DNA of 64,000 bases from Leptospiraceae bacterium (GCA_025055765.1 JANWWS010000013.1:310001-374000), one strand, 5' to 3'; counted from the stretch's first letter, positions 28,284-37,700 are shown. Translations and numbers: made by a program. The notes: generated by a model from the sequence alone, not told the origin.

Positions 28284-28993
28284 TAATCTACCTCCAGGTG
28301 TTCTTTTAAGAGATCTTCTATGAGATAGTCTTCCCCTAACCCCTGAATGGGAAAATCTTTTCTTAAGGGATGGCCCCGATAATTATCAGGCATTAGGATT
28401 CGGCGTAGATCAGGATGCCCATCAAAGATAATCCCAAAAAGATCAAAAACTTCCCGTTCCGGCCAGTTGGCACCAACCCAAAGATCTGTGATCGAAGGTA
28501 CACTCTCATCTTCCCCAACAGGTAATATAACCCGAATCTTCATCCCCGTCTTCTTTAAAGAACGAAGAAGATACCAAACCTGAAAGCGCTTGCCTTGATT
28601 TTTCTCATGATCCTGAGGATCGGGGGAATTTAAATAGTCAACGGCAGTGAGATCCAATAAGAATTCATAGAGAAAATCCTCATCTCTACGTAAAAAGTTT
28701 AAGAGATCTTTCAAGTGCTCTTTCTTTACCCACAGCGTAGGCATATCCACCTTAACTGCGTAGCGAATATCTCGAAGAAGAGGACGTCTTGTGTCTAAAG
28801 TCAGCTCCTGTGGGCTAAGGATTTTTTCCTTTTCGGTTAGAAAATCAGGCCATTCACTGTACAAAAGCCAGCTTATGACCTCTTGGTTATGGAAAAGTTT
28901 TTGCCTTTGTTTTTGCCATTCATCAGCTATACGCCTGGCTACGTAGGGGGGGAGACCTTCGTCTTTTTTTACTACCCATTCTTTTTTGGCCAT
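28283..28993 (-). CDS. nuoC: NADH-quinone oxidoreductase subunit C with N-terminal extension
   Basis: 236-residue 30-kDa-type subunit. The signature [23 protein letters not shown] followed by GHPLRKDFP is intact. Ahead of the NuoC fold there are about 80 residues rather than about 30, charged and tryptophan-rich ([22 protein letters not shown]), of unknown role. AGGAG lies 11 bases before the ATG. First gene of the cluster: upstream is a 109-base gap divergent from glutathione peroxidase, so nuoA and nuoB are not in their usual place. Confidence 0.94.
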   Translation of the reverse strand: MAKKEWVVKKDEGLPPYVARRIADEWQKQRQKLFHNQEVISWLLYSEWPDFLTEKEKILSPQELTLDTRRPLLRDIRYAVKVDMPTLWVKKEHLKDLLNFLRRDEDFLYEFLLDLTAVDYLNSPDPQDHEKNQGKRFQVWYLLRSLKKTGMKIRVILPVGEDESVPSITDLWVGANWPEREVFDLFGIIFDGHPDLRRILMPDNYRGHPLRKDFPIQGLGEDYLIEDLLKEHLEVD

Positions 28994-29024
28994 GACTGTG
29001 CCCAGCTCCTAAAAGGCAGTGGCT

Positions 29025-29054
29025 TTGACAATATTTTTACCAACATTCTCTAAA
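29025..29054 (+). promoter_or_regulatory. Candidate promoter of the glutathione peroxidase gene
   Basis: A perfect TTGACA (29025-29030) with a weak TCTAAA 18 bases later (29049-29054). It lies in the divergent gap shared with the nuo operon; the -10 box runs into the palindrome at 29052-29068. Confidence 0.35.
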
Positions 29055-29068
29055 ATACCAGGTATTTT
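29052..29068. promoter_or_regulatory. Perfect 17-base palindrome, candidate operator
   Basis: AAAATACC-A-GGTATTTT: eight-base arms that are exact reverse complements around one base. It lies midway between the divergent nuoC and glutathione peroxidase genes and touches the candidate peroxidase -10 box, so a dimeric repressor there could act on one or both units. The regulator is unknown. Confidence 0.45.
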
Positions 29069-29102
29069 TGCCAGGGCCATTTTTTTTTCGTAGCTTTCCT
29101 CT

Positions 29103-29594
29103 ATGTCCACCGTTTATGATTTTTCGGCAAAATCCATAACCGGAGAGGAAATAAGTCTTGAACGTTATCGGGGCAAGGTACTACTTATTGTCAATGTTGC
29201 CAGCCGATGTGGATTTACCCCCCAATACAAAGGGCTAGAGAACATCTACGAAAAATACCGAGATCAGGGGTTTGAGATTTTAGGCTTTCCATGCAACCAA
29301 TTTGGCAATCAAGAACCTGGTAGTGAAGAAGAGATTAAGACTTTTTGTGAAACAAACTATAATGTAAAATTCCCTCTCTTTGCGAAAATAGAAGTCAATG
29401 GCGAAAATGCACATCCGCTTTATAAATTCTTAACCAAGGCTAAACCTGGAATTTTAGGCACGGAGGCCATTAAGTGGAACTTCACAAAGTTTCTCATTGA
29501 CCGTAAGGGCATTCCAGTAAAACGATATGCCCCCCAAGAGCGCCCAGAAGACCTAACAGAGGACATTGAAAAACTCTTAGCTACCAAAGAATGA
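29103..29594 (+). CDS. Glutathione peroxidase (cysteine type)
   Basis: 163 residues of the glutathione/thioredoxin peroxidase family. The peroxidatic Cys36 is in [11 protein letters not shown], with Gln and Trp partners in [13 protein letters not shown] and [15 protein letters not shown] cysteine rather than selenocysteine codon is used; such enzymes usually work with thioredoxin and reduce hydroperoxides. No signal peptide, so cytoplasmic. It is followed after six bases by the oligopeptidase gene and divergent from nuoC, with a palindrome between them. Confidence 0.93.
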   Translation: MSTVYDFSAKSITGEEISLERYRGKVLLIVNVASRCGFTPQYKGLENIYEKYRDQGFEILGFPCNQFGNQEPGSEEEIKTFCETNYNVKFPLFAKIEVNGENAHPLYKFLTKAKPGILGTEAIKWNFTKFLIDRKGIPVKRYAPQERPEDLTEDIEKLLATKE

Positions 29595-29600
29595 AAATTC

Positions 29601-31298
29601 ATGAAATTCTCAGAGCTAACCTACTCTCGCCCTGACACGGAAAATTACAAAAAAGAATACCTCGCCCATCTTAAGGCTTTTGCCCAGGCTAAAACCTTTG
29701 CTCTGGCAGAAGGTGCTCTTGAAGAATTAAACAAACTACGCAACCACATGAGCACCCTCTCTACTCTAGCGCATATCCGATTTACGATTAATACGAAAGA
29801 TGATTTTTACCGTCAAGAACAAGAATTTTTTGACTCCCAAACCGCTCTCTTTGAGGAGCTCTCCCACAACTACTACCAAGTTTTGCTAGGCTCTCCCTTC
29901 TTATCTGATTTTGAAAAAAAATATGGAAAACAGCTCATTGACTATGCCCAATGTCACCTAAAAACTTTTTCACCACAAATTGCAGAGGACCTTAATCAAG
30001 AAAGTGAGCTTACCACCCAGTATACAAAACTTATCGCTCAAGCAGAGATCCACCTAGACGGCAAAACACTAAATTTAAGTCAATTGGCACCATACCTTAC
30101 CCGACCCGAGAGAGAGGTGCGGCTAAGAGCCCAACAAGCTAAATACGCTTTTTTTGAAAAAAACCAAGAAGAGCTCGACGACATCTATCACCGCCTTGTG
30201 CAGCTGCGCCACCAAATGGCTTTAAAATTGGGCTACCCCAACTTTGTGCCATTAGGTTATGCTCGCATGGGCCGCACTGCCTACAACCCAGAGCATGTGG
30301 CTGCGTTTCGAAACTATATTAAAGAGTCCTTTCTGCCCCTATGTCAAGAGCTCATTGAGGAGCAGAAAAAAAGACTTTGCCTTGGGGAAGAGTTCGCCTT
30401 TTATGATGAGCCCCTTAAATTTCCAGAGGGAAATCCCCAGCCACGCAAAAATAAAGATGAGCTGGTAGAAATAGCACGTAAAATGTATAGCGAGCTTAGT
30501 GAGCCAACAAAAATATTTATAGAGCTTCTTTTTGATGGGGAGTTTGTAGATCTCGAGTCTAGAGCCGGCAAAGCAGGGGGAGGCTACTGCACTTACTTAC
30601 CCGACTACCAGATGCCCTTTATTTTTGCCAACTTTAATGGCACCCAATACGATGTCGAAGTCTTAACCCATGAGGCGGGACATGCCTTTCAAATGTACGA
30701 AAGCCGTCACTTTAAGCTTCCTGAGTACCTTAGCCCAACTCTGGAGGCCTGTGAAATACACTCCATGTCCATGGAGTTTCTTACCTACCCCTGGATGGAA
30801 CTTTTTTTTGATAAAGAAGCAGAGAAGTTTCGCTTAAGCCATCTCTCCGATGCCATCACCTTCTTGCCATACGCTGCCCTTGTGGACGAGTTCCAACATG
30901 TCGTGTATGAAAACCCAGAATTTTCTCCCCAACAGCGCAAGAAAATGTACCGTGAGCTTGAGAAGATATACCTCCCCCATCGCAACTACGCTAGCTTCCG
31001 TTTTCCCGAAGAAGGAGGCTACTGGCAACAGCAATCCCATATTTACACCTCTCCCTTTTATTATATCGACTATGCCCTAGCACAAATCTGTGCCCTACAG
31101 TTTTACCTCTGGGCAGAAACTAATAGAGATAGCTCTTGGGAAGCCTACCTTAGGGTTTGTCGTGCAGGAGGGTCCCTGAACTTCCCCGAAATTGTCGCTT
31201 TAGGAAACCTAGAATCACCCTTTAATGCCCCCCGGGAACTGCCCCAAAAGCTATTTTACAAGCTAAGGGCTTATAAAAATACCATCCCCACGCCGTAG
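29601..31298 (+). CDS. M3-family oligoendopeptidase (PepF-like)
   Basis: 565-residue cytoplasmic zinc peptidase that cleaves short peptides. The active site HEAGH (His357-Glu358, His361) is intact, with the third zinc glutamate expected in the following EACEIHSMSMEF. The C-terminal YIDYALAQICALQFYLWA is typical of the PepF branch. It begins six bases after the peroxidase. The stop codon TAG (31296-31298) shares its last base with the first base of tRNA-Ser, so processing of a joint transcript would cut inside the stop codon. Confidence 0.92.
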   Translation: MKFSELTYSRPDTENYKKEYLAHLKAFAQAKTFALAEGALEELNKLRNHMSTLSTLAHIRFTINTKDDFYRQEQEFFDSQTALFEELSHNYYQVLLGSPFLSDFEKKYGKQLIDYAQCHLKTFSPQIAEDLNQESELTTQYTKLIAQAEIHLDGKTLNLSQLAPYLTRPEREVRLRAQQAKYAFFEKNQEELDDIYHRLVQLRHQMALKLGYPNFVPLGYARMGRTAYNPEHVAAFRNYIKESFLPLCQELIEEQKKRLCLGEEFAFYDEPLKFPEGNPQPRKNKDELVEIARKMYSELSEPTKIFIELLFDGEFVDLESRAGKAGGGYCTYLPDYQMPFIFANFNGTQYDVEVLTHEAGHAFQMYESRHFKLPEYLSPTLEACEIHSMSMEFLTYPWMELFFDKEAEKFRLSHLSDAITFLPYAALVDEFQHVVYENPEFSPQQRKKMYRELEKIYLPHRNYASFRFPEEGGYWQQQSHIYTSPFYYIDYALAQICALQFYLWAETNRDSSWEAYLRVCRAGGSLNFPEIVALGNLESPFNAPRELPQKLFYKLRAYKNTIPTP

Positions 31299-31384
31299 GA
31301 GAGATGGCCGAGTGGCTGAAGGCACAGCACTGGAAATGCTGTATACAGGCAACTGTATCGAGGGTTCGAATCCCTCTCTCTCCG
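31298..31384 (+). tRNA. tRNA-Ser (GGA anticodon)
   Basis: 87 bases with a long variable arm, as expected for serine. Acceptor GGAGAGA pairs fully with TCTCTCC; anticodon stem CAGCA/TGCTG with loop CTGGAAA gives GGA (reads UCC); variable stem ATACAG...CTGTAT; T-arm GAGGG-TTCGAAT-CCCTC; discriminator G. CCA is not encoded. Base 1 is the last base of the pepF stop, and pgsA ends three bases beyond on the other strand. Confidence 0.96.
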
Positions 31385-31387
31385 CAG

Positions 31388-32101
31388 CTATTCCCTCTGA
31401 ATAATCCGATATGGTGGCAAAAGCACTTGGTAGTTGGTAAAAAGGTAGCGCAGACCTGAAATAACCGTAATAATGGTTGTAAGGAGCATTAGAAAATACG
31501 GGATAGACTCTGCAAATACCTTTTTTTTCTCCCGCGGAGTGTAGTCTGGGTTTTTTAATATTTTCAAACCGCGCGCGAGAAGCTCTGATGCTATCTGGAT
31601 ATTTTTCTTACCACGTCGATGACCCTCTTCAAATGTCTGCTGGATATCTATTTGAAAAGAGCGTACAAAAAATATCATTAAAATTAAAATGATGGAGGTC
31701 ATCTGAAAAGCTGTCTTGGCCTTCGCAAGCCGAGTGGTGCGGATTTCCATACCCTTGCGAATAGCCAGGTATCGCATGAGGGTTACGAGCATGTCCCGGG
31801 CAATAATGGTCAGCACCATCCAAAGGGGAATTTGCGGGTCAAGGTAAAGAAAAACAAGCAGAGTTGCCAAGACTAGTGCCTTATCAGCTAAGGGGTCCAT
31901 AAATCGCCCAAAGGCGGTATCTTGTTTCCATTTGCGCGCCAAATACCCATCAAGAAAGTCGGTTATGGAGGCCACGACAAAGACGACTAACGCCATTAAC
32001 CGGTAAAAGGGCACTTTGGTGGTTATACAGTAGAGGAAAACCGGCACCAAAAGTATGCGGATGAGAGTTAGGAAATTGGGTATGTTCCAAATGCTCGCCA
32101 T
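31388..32101 (-). CDS. pgsA: CDP-diacylglycerol-glycerol-3-phosphate phosphatidyltransferase
   Basis: Makes phosphatidylglycerol phosphate in the inner membrane. The CDP-alcohol phosphotransferase signature is complete: Asp48-x2-Asp51-Gly-x2-Ala-Arg56-x8-Gly65-x3-Asp69-x3-Asp73. Several hydrophobic helices. 237 residues against about 180-190 usually; the excess is a charged insert of roughly 50 residues (from QIDIQQTFEEG to REKKKVFAE) between late helices. PgsA is the likeliest family member, but the insert leaves another alcohol substrate possible. Last gene of the TPR-barrel-lipoprotein run. Confidence 0.85.
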   Translation of the reverse strand: MASIWNIPNFLTLIRILLVPVFLYCITTKVPFYRLMALVVFVVASITDFLDGYLARKWKQDTAFGRFMDPLADKALVLATLLVFLYLDPQIPLWMVLTIIARDMLVTLMRYLAIRKGMEIRTTRLAKAKTAFQMTSIILILMIFFVRSFQIDIQQTFEEGHRRGKKNIQIASELLARGLKILKNPDYTPREKKKVFAESIPYFLMLLTTIITVISGLRYLFTNYQVLLPPYRIIQRE

Positions 32102-32107
32102 AATACC

Positions 32108-33355
32108 TTAGGGGCAGCTACAAGTAGCGGGTGGGCTAATGACAGTGCTCCCCTCCGTTATCGTTACTTGCGCACAGGGGGGAGAGGCCGTCTCAGGAAA
32201 GCCATCAAAACCCGCCTCAAGCACATCCCCCGTCGCTCTTCTTTTCTTATCGCAAAGAGCTAAAATCTCGTAGCTTCCCGGCGGTAGGTTGCGGATTTCC
32301 ATACCATCCCCCCTTGTTGCCGCATAGGCCAACTGTTTTTGGGGATCAAACGAATCTCCTAAGGGTATGGCGGCCTTATAGTTAACAGCCCCCCCTCCTG
32401 CAATAGTAATCAACGAGACATCCACAGCGCCAACCTTACCTGGCTGATAGATGCGGCCATCCATGAGAATGTTCCCGCCAAGTCTTCCGGATTCAAGAAG
32501 GGTGTTGTACCGGTGGTTTATGCGAAAATCCGCTGGGCCAAGAAAATAAACAGTTGTCCCGAGCCCCCCAACGCGGATAATATGGCGGTTGATATTGTTT
32601 TTAAGAAAGGTACGCACTTCAAGTACGTAGGGCCTATTTTCGTCAGGTATGTTGAGCTTTAAATCTTTTCTCTCCAACGGAAATAGAAGAGTAGCGTTTC
32701 CCCCTAATGCTGAATATTGGTAGCGCTCGGCAATGTCCGTTCCTCTTACCCCCCTGTTTTCAAAAATAGCGGTGCTCTGTGATAAAAAAGATCCGGTATC
32801 CGAAAAAAGTAGAGCTGGGTTTGTGATGATTTTCCGGTAGTAGAGGGCAAGGTGATTGTAGGTCCCTACTAGGACATCATTGGCCTTAATTTCCACCCCT
32901 TCACCAAAGAAAGCCTCTAGTTTAGCTAGGCCTTCCTCCTGGCGACAACTCTTTAATTCTTTATCTTGCAAAGCATCATAGCGGGAACATAGTAAGAGTC
33001 GCTGGCGTGAAAAAAACTCCCAATAATCCTCAGCATCGCGCCCGCCCCCGGGCCCTGAACCCTGGCCTAGGCGGACCTCGGCTAAGTCGATGTACCACTC
33101 TAAATGCTGCGGCCCATGTGATAGAGTTTGGGTATGGAAATCCGTATTATGCAACGGTTGACCGGGGGCCACGAGACTGTCATAGGCATCATCGTTAAAA
33201 AAAGGGAGCCATCCATAAGGGTCATTTGTCTCATATGTCCCCTTGAGCACAAGCCTTGCTCTTGGGTTTGCTAAATCAGAGAAAACAAGCTCACCTGTGC
33301 AACCAAGGGCCATGAGAAGTAAATATAGGTATGCGAGAAGTTTTTCTCGTCTCAT
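32108..33355 (-). CDS. Lipoprotein of unknown function
   Basis: 415 residues. The signal peptide ends in lipobox LMALGC (Cys19), so it is membrane-anchored and possibly surface-exposed. The mature part is rich in beta-like segments and glycine (LGGNATLLFPLE, RVGGLGTTVYFLGP, SLITIAGGGAVNYKAAIP), with scattered cysteines that could form disulfides (LLLCSRY, KSCRQ, ILALCD, PPCAQ, ATCSCP end). I know no family. It lies six bases from pgsA and one base from the barrel gene upstream, so it probably works with that barrel and the TPR protein at the cell surface. Confidence 0.7.
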   Translation of the reverse strand: MRREKLLAYLYLLLMALGCTGELVFSDLANPRARLVLKGTYETNDPYGWLPFFNDDAYDSLVAPGQPLHNTDFHTQTLSHGPQHLEWYIDLAEVRLGQGSGPGGGRDAEDYWEFFSRQRLLLCSRYDALQDKELKSCRQEEGLAKLEAFFGEGVEIKANDVLVGTYNHLALYYRKIITNPALLFSDTGSFLSQSTAIFENRGVRGTDIAERYQYSALGGNATLLFPLERKDLKLNIPDENRPYVLEVRTFLKNNINRHIIRVGGLGTTVYFLGPADFRINHRYNTLLESGRLGGNILMDGRIYQPGKVGAVDVSLITIAGGGAVNYKAAIPLGDSFDPQKQLAYAATRGDGMEIRNLPPGSYEILALCDKKRRATGDVLEAGFDGFPETASPPCAQVTITEGSTVISPPATCSCP

Positions 33356-33356
33356 T

Positions 33357-33947
33357 TTAGCGACTGAGGTTAAAATTGACCATTAGGCCAAATTTTAATA
33401 AATGGGCATTTACCACACGATAACCGGGAAAATGAGGCGGCGGCCGCAGGTACCCTTCATAGACAAAAAAGTAATCAATACGGGCCCCTATATTGACCCA
33501 TTTACCGGCGGGAAACGATGCCTCATAGCCTAGAAGCATTAGGGGGTGCCAGTTTTCTCGTTTGTTTGGCTCACTAAAAACATACATAGCCCCAAATCCC
33601 AGTTTTGCATAAAAGGTAAGGGGCAGCTCAATAGGTAAAAGATAATCGACGGCCCCATAAACGGGTACTGTGTGTAGAGCCGATTGGAAGCGGCTGTCAT
33701 AGTAGCTGTAAGAAGTCCCTACTTCACTACGCCATGTATCAGAGGGAAGGTTCATGCGCCAAAAAATACCACCCCCTAAATTTGTGTCGAGGTAATAGCT
33801 GAGGGCAGAGCCAGGAAAAGGTGTCACGGGCCCAAACCAGAGACCAATCTGCGGTCGAAATCGCCAACTTTCCTCTTCAAATTGGCAAAAGAGAGACACC
33901 CCCAGAAAGTGGTAGAGAAGAAGCGTTATGAAAAATCTTTTCGTCAT
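33357..33947 (-). CDS. Predicted outer-membrane beta-barrel protein
   Basis: 196 residues with a signal peptide (TKRFFITLLLYHFLGVSLFCQ). The mature part has alternating hydrophobic strands with aromatic girdles (FRPQIGLWFGPVTPF, TSYSYYDSRFQ, LTFYAKLGFGAMYVF, VNIGARIDYFFVYEGYL, LKFGLMVNFNLSR), about eight strands, as in small OmpW/OmpA-like barrels. No specific family recognised. Overlaps the TPR gene upstream by 4 bases and is one base from the lipoprotein gene downstream. Confidence 0.72.
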   Translation of the reverse strand: MTKRFFITLLLYHFLGVSLFCQFEEESWRFRPQIGLWFGPVTPFPGSALSYYLDTNLGGGIFWRMNLPSDTWRSEVGTSYSYYDSRFQSALHTVPVYGAVDYLLPIELPLTFYAKLGFGAMYVFSEPNKRENWHPLMLLGYEASFPAGKWVNIGARIDYFFVYEGYLRPPPHFPGYRVVNAHLLKFGLMVNFNLSR

Positions 33948-34750
33948 GGACTATTGAGTTTTTTTTGTATGAGCTCTTTTAGCTCGGGGGGGGCATTAAG
34001 CGCCAGGGCGTTTTGCCAAGCTGTCCTTGCCTTTGCCCTCATCTCATTTGCTTCTTCTCGAGGGAGATTTTCTGCCCATAGCCAGTAGATTTGCCCTAAG
34101 AGGTTATAGAGATAGGGATCTTGTTTTTCTTGATCAGCAGCCCACTCTAGGACAAAAAGAGCCTTGTCGTACTGCCCACGTAGCGCATAGATCCAACCCT
34201 CAAGACTCAGTGACTCCACACGATCGCGCAGTTGATGCTCTCCGGACTTAAAGACGGCCTTTGCTTTTTCAATGTAGCGTAGGGCCTCCCCTTCCCTACC
34301 TTGCAAAAGCAAGGCTCGTGCAAGGAGGTTATACATGCGTGGACTAACTTTATTCTTTACTTCCAGTTGATCTAAACCTTTAAGTAGTATTTTCTCTGCC
34401 TTTTTTATTTCGTTTTGGCTTAAATAAAGAGCTGCTGGCTCGGAATAGGAGAGGGGCTCCTCTTTATTTATTTTCTCTAGTTCTAAAAGATGGATGGTTG
34501 CCGGAACAACATTGCCCAAGTGCCAATGGTTGTAGCCTGCCAAAAGTCTAAGTCGGTAGTCATTAAAATTTGATTTTATCACATGTCGTATATACTGCAG
34601 AGATTTTTCGTAGTTGCCCTCCACATAGGATAGCAAGGCCTTTTCGTATATTTGGTCGATATAAGGGGGTTCTGCATTTTCAAGTTCCTGGCTTAAATCT
34701 TGGGCCATCCCCATGAGTGGAAAAACCAACCAAAAAAGTCCATTTCTCAT
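33944..34750 (-). CDS. Periplasmic TPR-repeat protein
   Basis: 268 residues with a signal peptide (NGLFWLVFPLMGMAQ). The rest is helical tetratricopeptide repeats, for example LLSYVEGNYEKSLQYIRHVIKS, AALYLSQNEIKKAEKILLKGL, ARALLLQGREGEALRYIEKA and IYALRGQYDKALFVLEWAA. TPR arrays hold protein partners; here the likely ones are the barrel and lipoprotein encoded next. Starts 31 bases after carB. Confidence 0.78.
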   Translation of the reverse strand: MRNGLFWLVFPLMGMAQDLSQELENAEPPYIDQIYEKALLSYVEGNYEKSLQYIRHVIKSNFNDYRLRLLAGYNHWHLGNVVPATIHLLELEKINKEEPLSYSEPAALYLSQNEIKKAEKILLKGLDQLEVKNKVSPRMYNLLARALLLQGREGEALRYIEKAKAVFKSGEHQLRDRVESLSLEGWIYALRGQYDKALFVLEWAADQEKQDPYLYNLLGQIYWLWAENLPREEANEMRAKARTAWQNALALNAPPELKELIQKKLNSP

Positions 34751-34781
34751 GGCTGCCTCCTGTTTTGTAGTCTACATGAGG

Positions 34782-37700
34782 TCAACTAATTCGCTTAAGG
34801 GGGTATACCTCAATTTCTCTATTTTGCATCTCTAGTATTCCTAAAATTACCTCGCGTGCGGCAGCGACTGTAGTAAAGTAAGGGAGGTTGTACTGGAGAG
34901 CTGCCAATCTAATTTCCAAGGCATCGTGGCGCGTGCGATAATCCGTGGGAATGTTAATTATTAAAGATATTTTGCCCGAGCGAATTAAATCGACAATGTG
35001 GGGTCGACCCTCGTGAACTTTATTTACACGTTCGCACTCAATGCCTTGATTTTTTAAATACTGACATGTTCCCTGTGTGGCAAGCAAACGAAAGCCATTT
35101 CGGGCAATCTTGCCAAGAACCTCACTTAGAGCTTCCTTGGCCTGATCATTAACCGAGACAAAAATTGTGCCTTCATGAATGGGAATTTTCATGCCTGAGG
35201 CAATTTGGCTCTTAAAAAAAGCCTCCGAATAGGTGCGCCCAATACCCATAACTTCACCTGTAGATTTCATCTCAGGTCCAAGAATGGTGTCTACGCCACG
35301 AAATTTTTTAAAAGGAAGTACAACTTCTTTGGCATAGTAATAATTTAGTTTTGGCATTTCAGTAAAACCCAATTCTCGAAGGGTTTTGCCTAAGATCACG
35401 CCCATAGCGTATTTCACAAGGGGTTTACCTGTGGCCTTGGCTAAGAAAGGCACAGTGCGGCTAGCACGAGGATTTACTTCTAAGACATAGAGCTGCTTAT
35501 CCTGAATGGCATACTGAATGTTAATAAATCCCCTCACCTTTAACTCCAACGCTATTTTTTCCGTCGCATGCTGAATTTGCTCTAATAAAGCCTGTGGTAT
35601 GCTTACTGTAGGCAAAAGGCAGGCACTGTCTCCCGAATGCACCCCTGCCTCCTCCACATGTTCAAGAATGCCACAGATAGTCACCGTCTGCCCATCGGAG
35701 AGCGCATCTACATCTAGCTCCAAGGCGTTTTGTAAAAAACGGTCAATTAACGCTGGTCGGCGCAAGCTGACTTCCGTATTTTCTTGCATGTATTGCCTAA
35801 GCTGCTCTTCGGTATGGACAATCATCATAGCTCGCCCACCCAAAACAAAAGATGGGCGTACGAGAACTGGGTAGCCGAGCTTTTGGGCCGCACGCACGGC
35901 ATCTTCCACAGAGGCAGCCATGTAGCCCTCACTTTGGCGCAGGCCTAATTTGTGCAATAATTGCTGAAAGAGCTGGCGATCTTCACAAATTTCAATACTC
36001 TCTATTGAGGTGCCCAGAATAGGCATACCAAGCTGCGCAAGACTTTTGGCAAGCCGCAGGGGGGTTTGACCCCCAAACTGCACCACAAGCCCTAAAACCT
36101 CCCCTTTACTTTTTTCTCGCCGGTAGATTTCGTAAATATGCTCTGCTGTAAGTGGTTCAAAATAAAGGCGATCAGAAGTATCATAATCAGTAGAGACAGT
36201 TTCTGGATTTGAATTAACCATAATGCTTTCGATGCCCAGATCTTTCAAGGCAAAAGCGGCATGGCAGCAGCAATAGTCAAACTCGATACCCTGACCAATA
36301 CGGTTCGGACCCCCACCTAAAATAATAACTTTTCTTTTTTCGCTGGGTTCACTTTCATCTTCTTCTTCATAGGTAGAGTAAAGATATGGGGTGTAGGATT
36401 CAAATTCAGCAGCACAGGTATCTACTCGCTTAAAAACAGGAAAAATTTTTTCTTCTTCGCGTCTTTGCCGAACTCTCTTCTCACCTTCATTTAAGAGCTC
36501 TTCTAACTCATCTAGTAAACTCAGATATTCCTCTGTCCCCTTTTTAAGCAATGCCAATTTTTCTTCCATCTGTGAGATTTTTTTTCTATGTAAAAGATAA
36601 GCTATCTGCCGGTCGCTAAAGCCTCTTCTCTTGGCCTGATATAAGAGTTCACGGCTTAATTTTCCTTTCTTTTCATACTCGTGACAAAAGTATTCCTCGA
36701 AATTAATAATTTCTTGAAAGTGGTGTAAAAACCACGGGTCTATATGACTTAGGTTATAGATTTCCTCTAGGCTAAATCCTTCGCGTAGGGCTTCTCTTAG
36801 GTAAAGGAGGCGGCGATCTGTAGGTGTACGTATTTCCTGCCGTAAAAGAGCAAGATGATTTTCTTTCTTTTTTTCTCGCAATACACTTAATATGACCTCT
36901 AGATGGCCATCTGCTCCCCAACCCGAATAGCCAAGCTCGAGGGAGCGCATGGCTTTCTGCAAGGATTCGGGAAAGGTACGCCCAATAGCCATTACCTCTC
37001 CGACCGATCGCATTTGGGTATCTAGTTCTCGTGGTGTCTCCGGAAATTTTTCAAAGGTAAAGCGTGGTATTTTCGTTACAATGTAATCTATGGTTGGCTC
37101 AAAACAGGCAGGTGTTTTGCGGGTGATATCGTTCCAAATTTCATCAAGGGTATAACCCACAGAGAGCTTAGCCGCTATTTTAGCAATAGGAAAACCTGTG
37201 GCTTTAGAGGCCAGCGCCGAGCTACGGCTCACTCTGGGATTCATTTCAATAACTACAATTTCCCCATTTTGGGGATTAACGGCAAACTGGATGTTTGAGC
37301 CTCCTGTTTCTACACCAATTTCTCGGATAATGGCTATGGCCATATCCCTCATTTTTTGGTATTCTCGGTCCGTGAGTGTCTGTTGAGGCGCAACGGTAAT
37401 AGAATCTCCGGTATGGACCCCCATGGGATCGAGATTTTCAATGGAGCAAATAATCACGACATTGTCTTTTAAATCCCGCATGACCTCAAGCTCGTATTCT
37501 TTCCAGCCAATGATAGACTCATCAATAAGTACTTGTCGGATAGGAGATTCCTCCAAGGCTTTTTTTACCATAACTGGAAAATCTTCCCGGTTATAGCAGA
37601 CTCCTCCGCCGCTGCCCCCTAAAGTAAAAGAGGGCCTTAAAATAACAGGCAGTCCAATCTCTTCTAATAAAGCCTCAGCTTCATCTGCACTATGGGCAAA

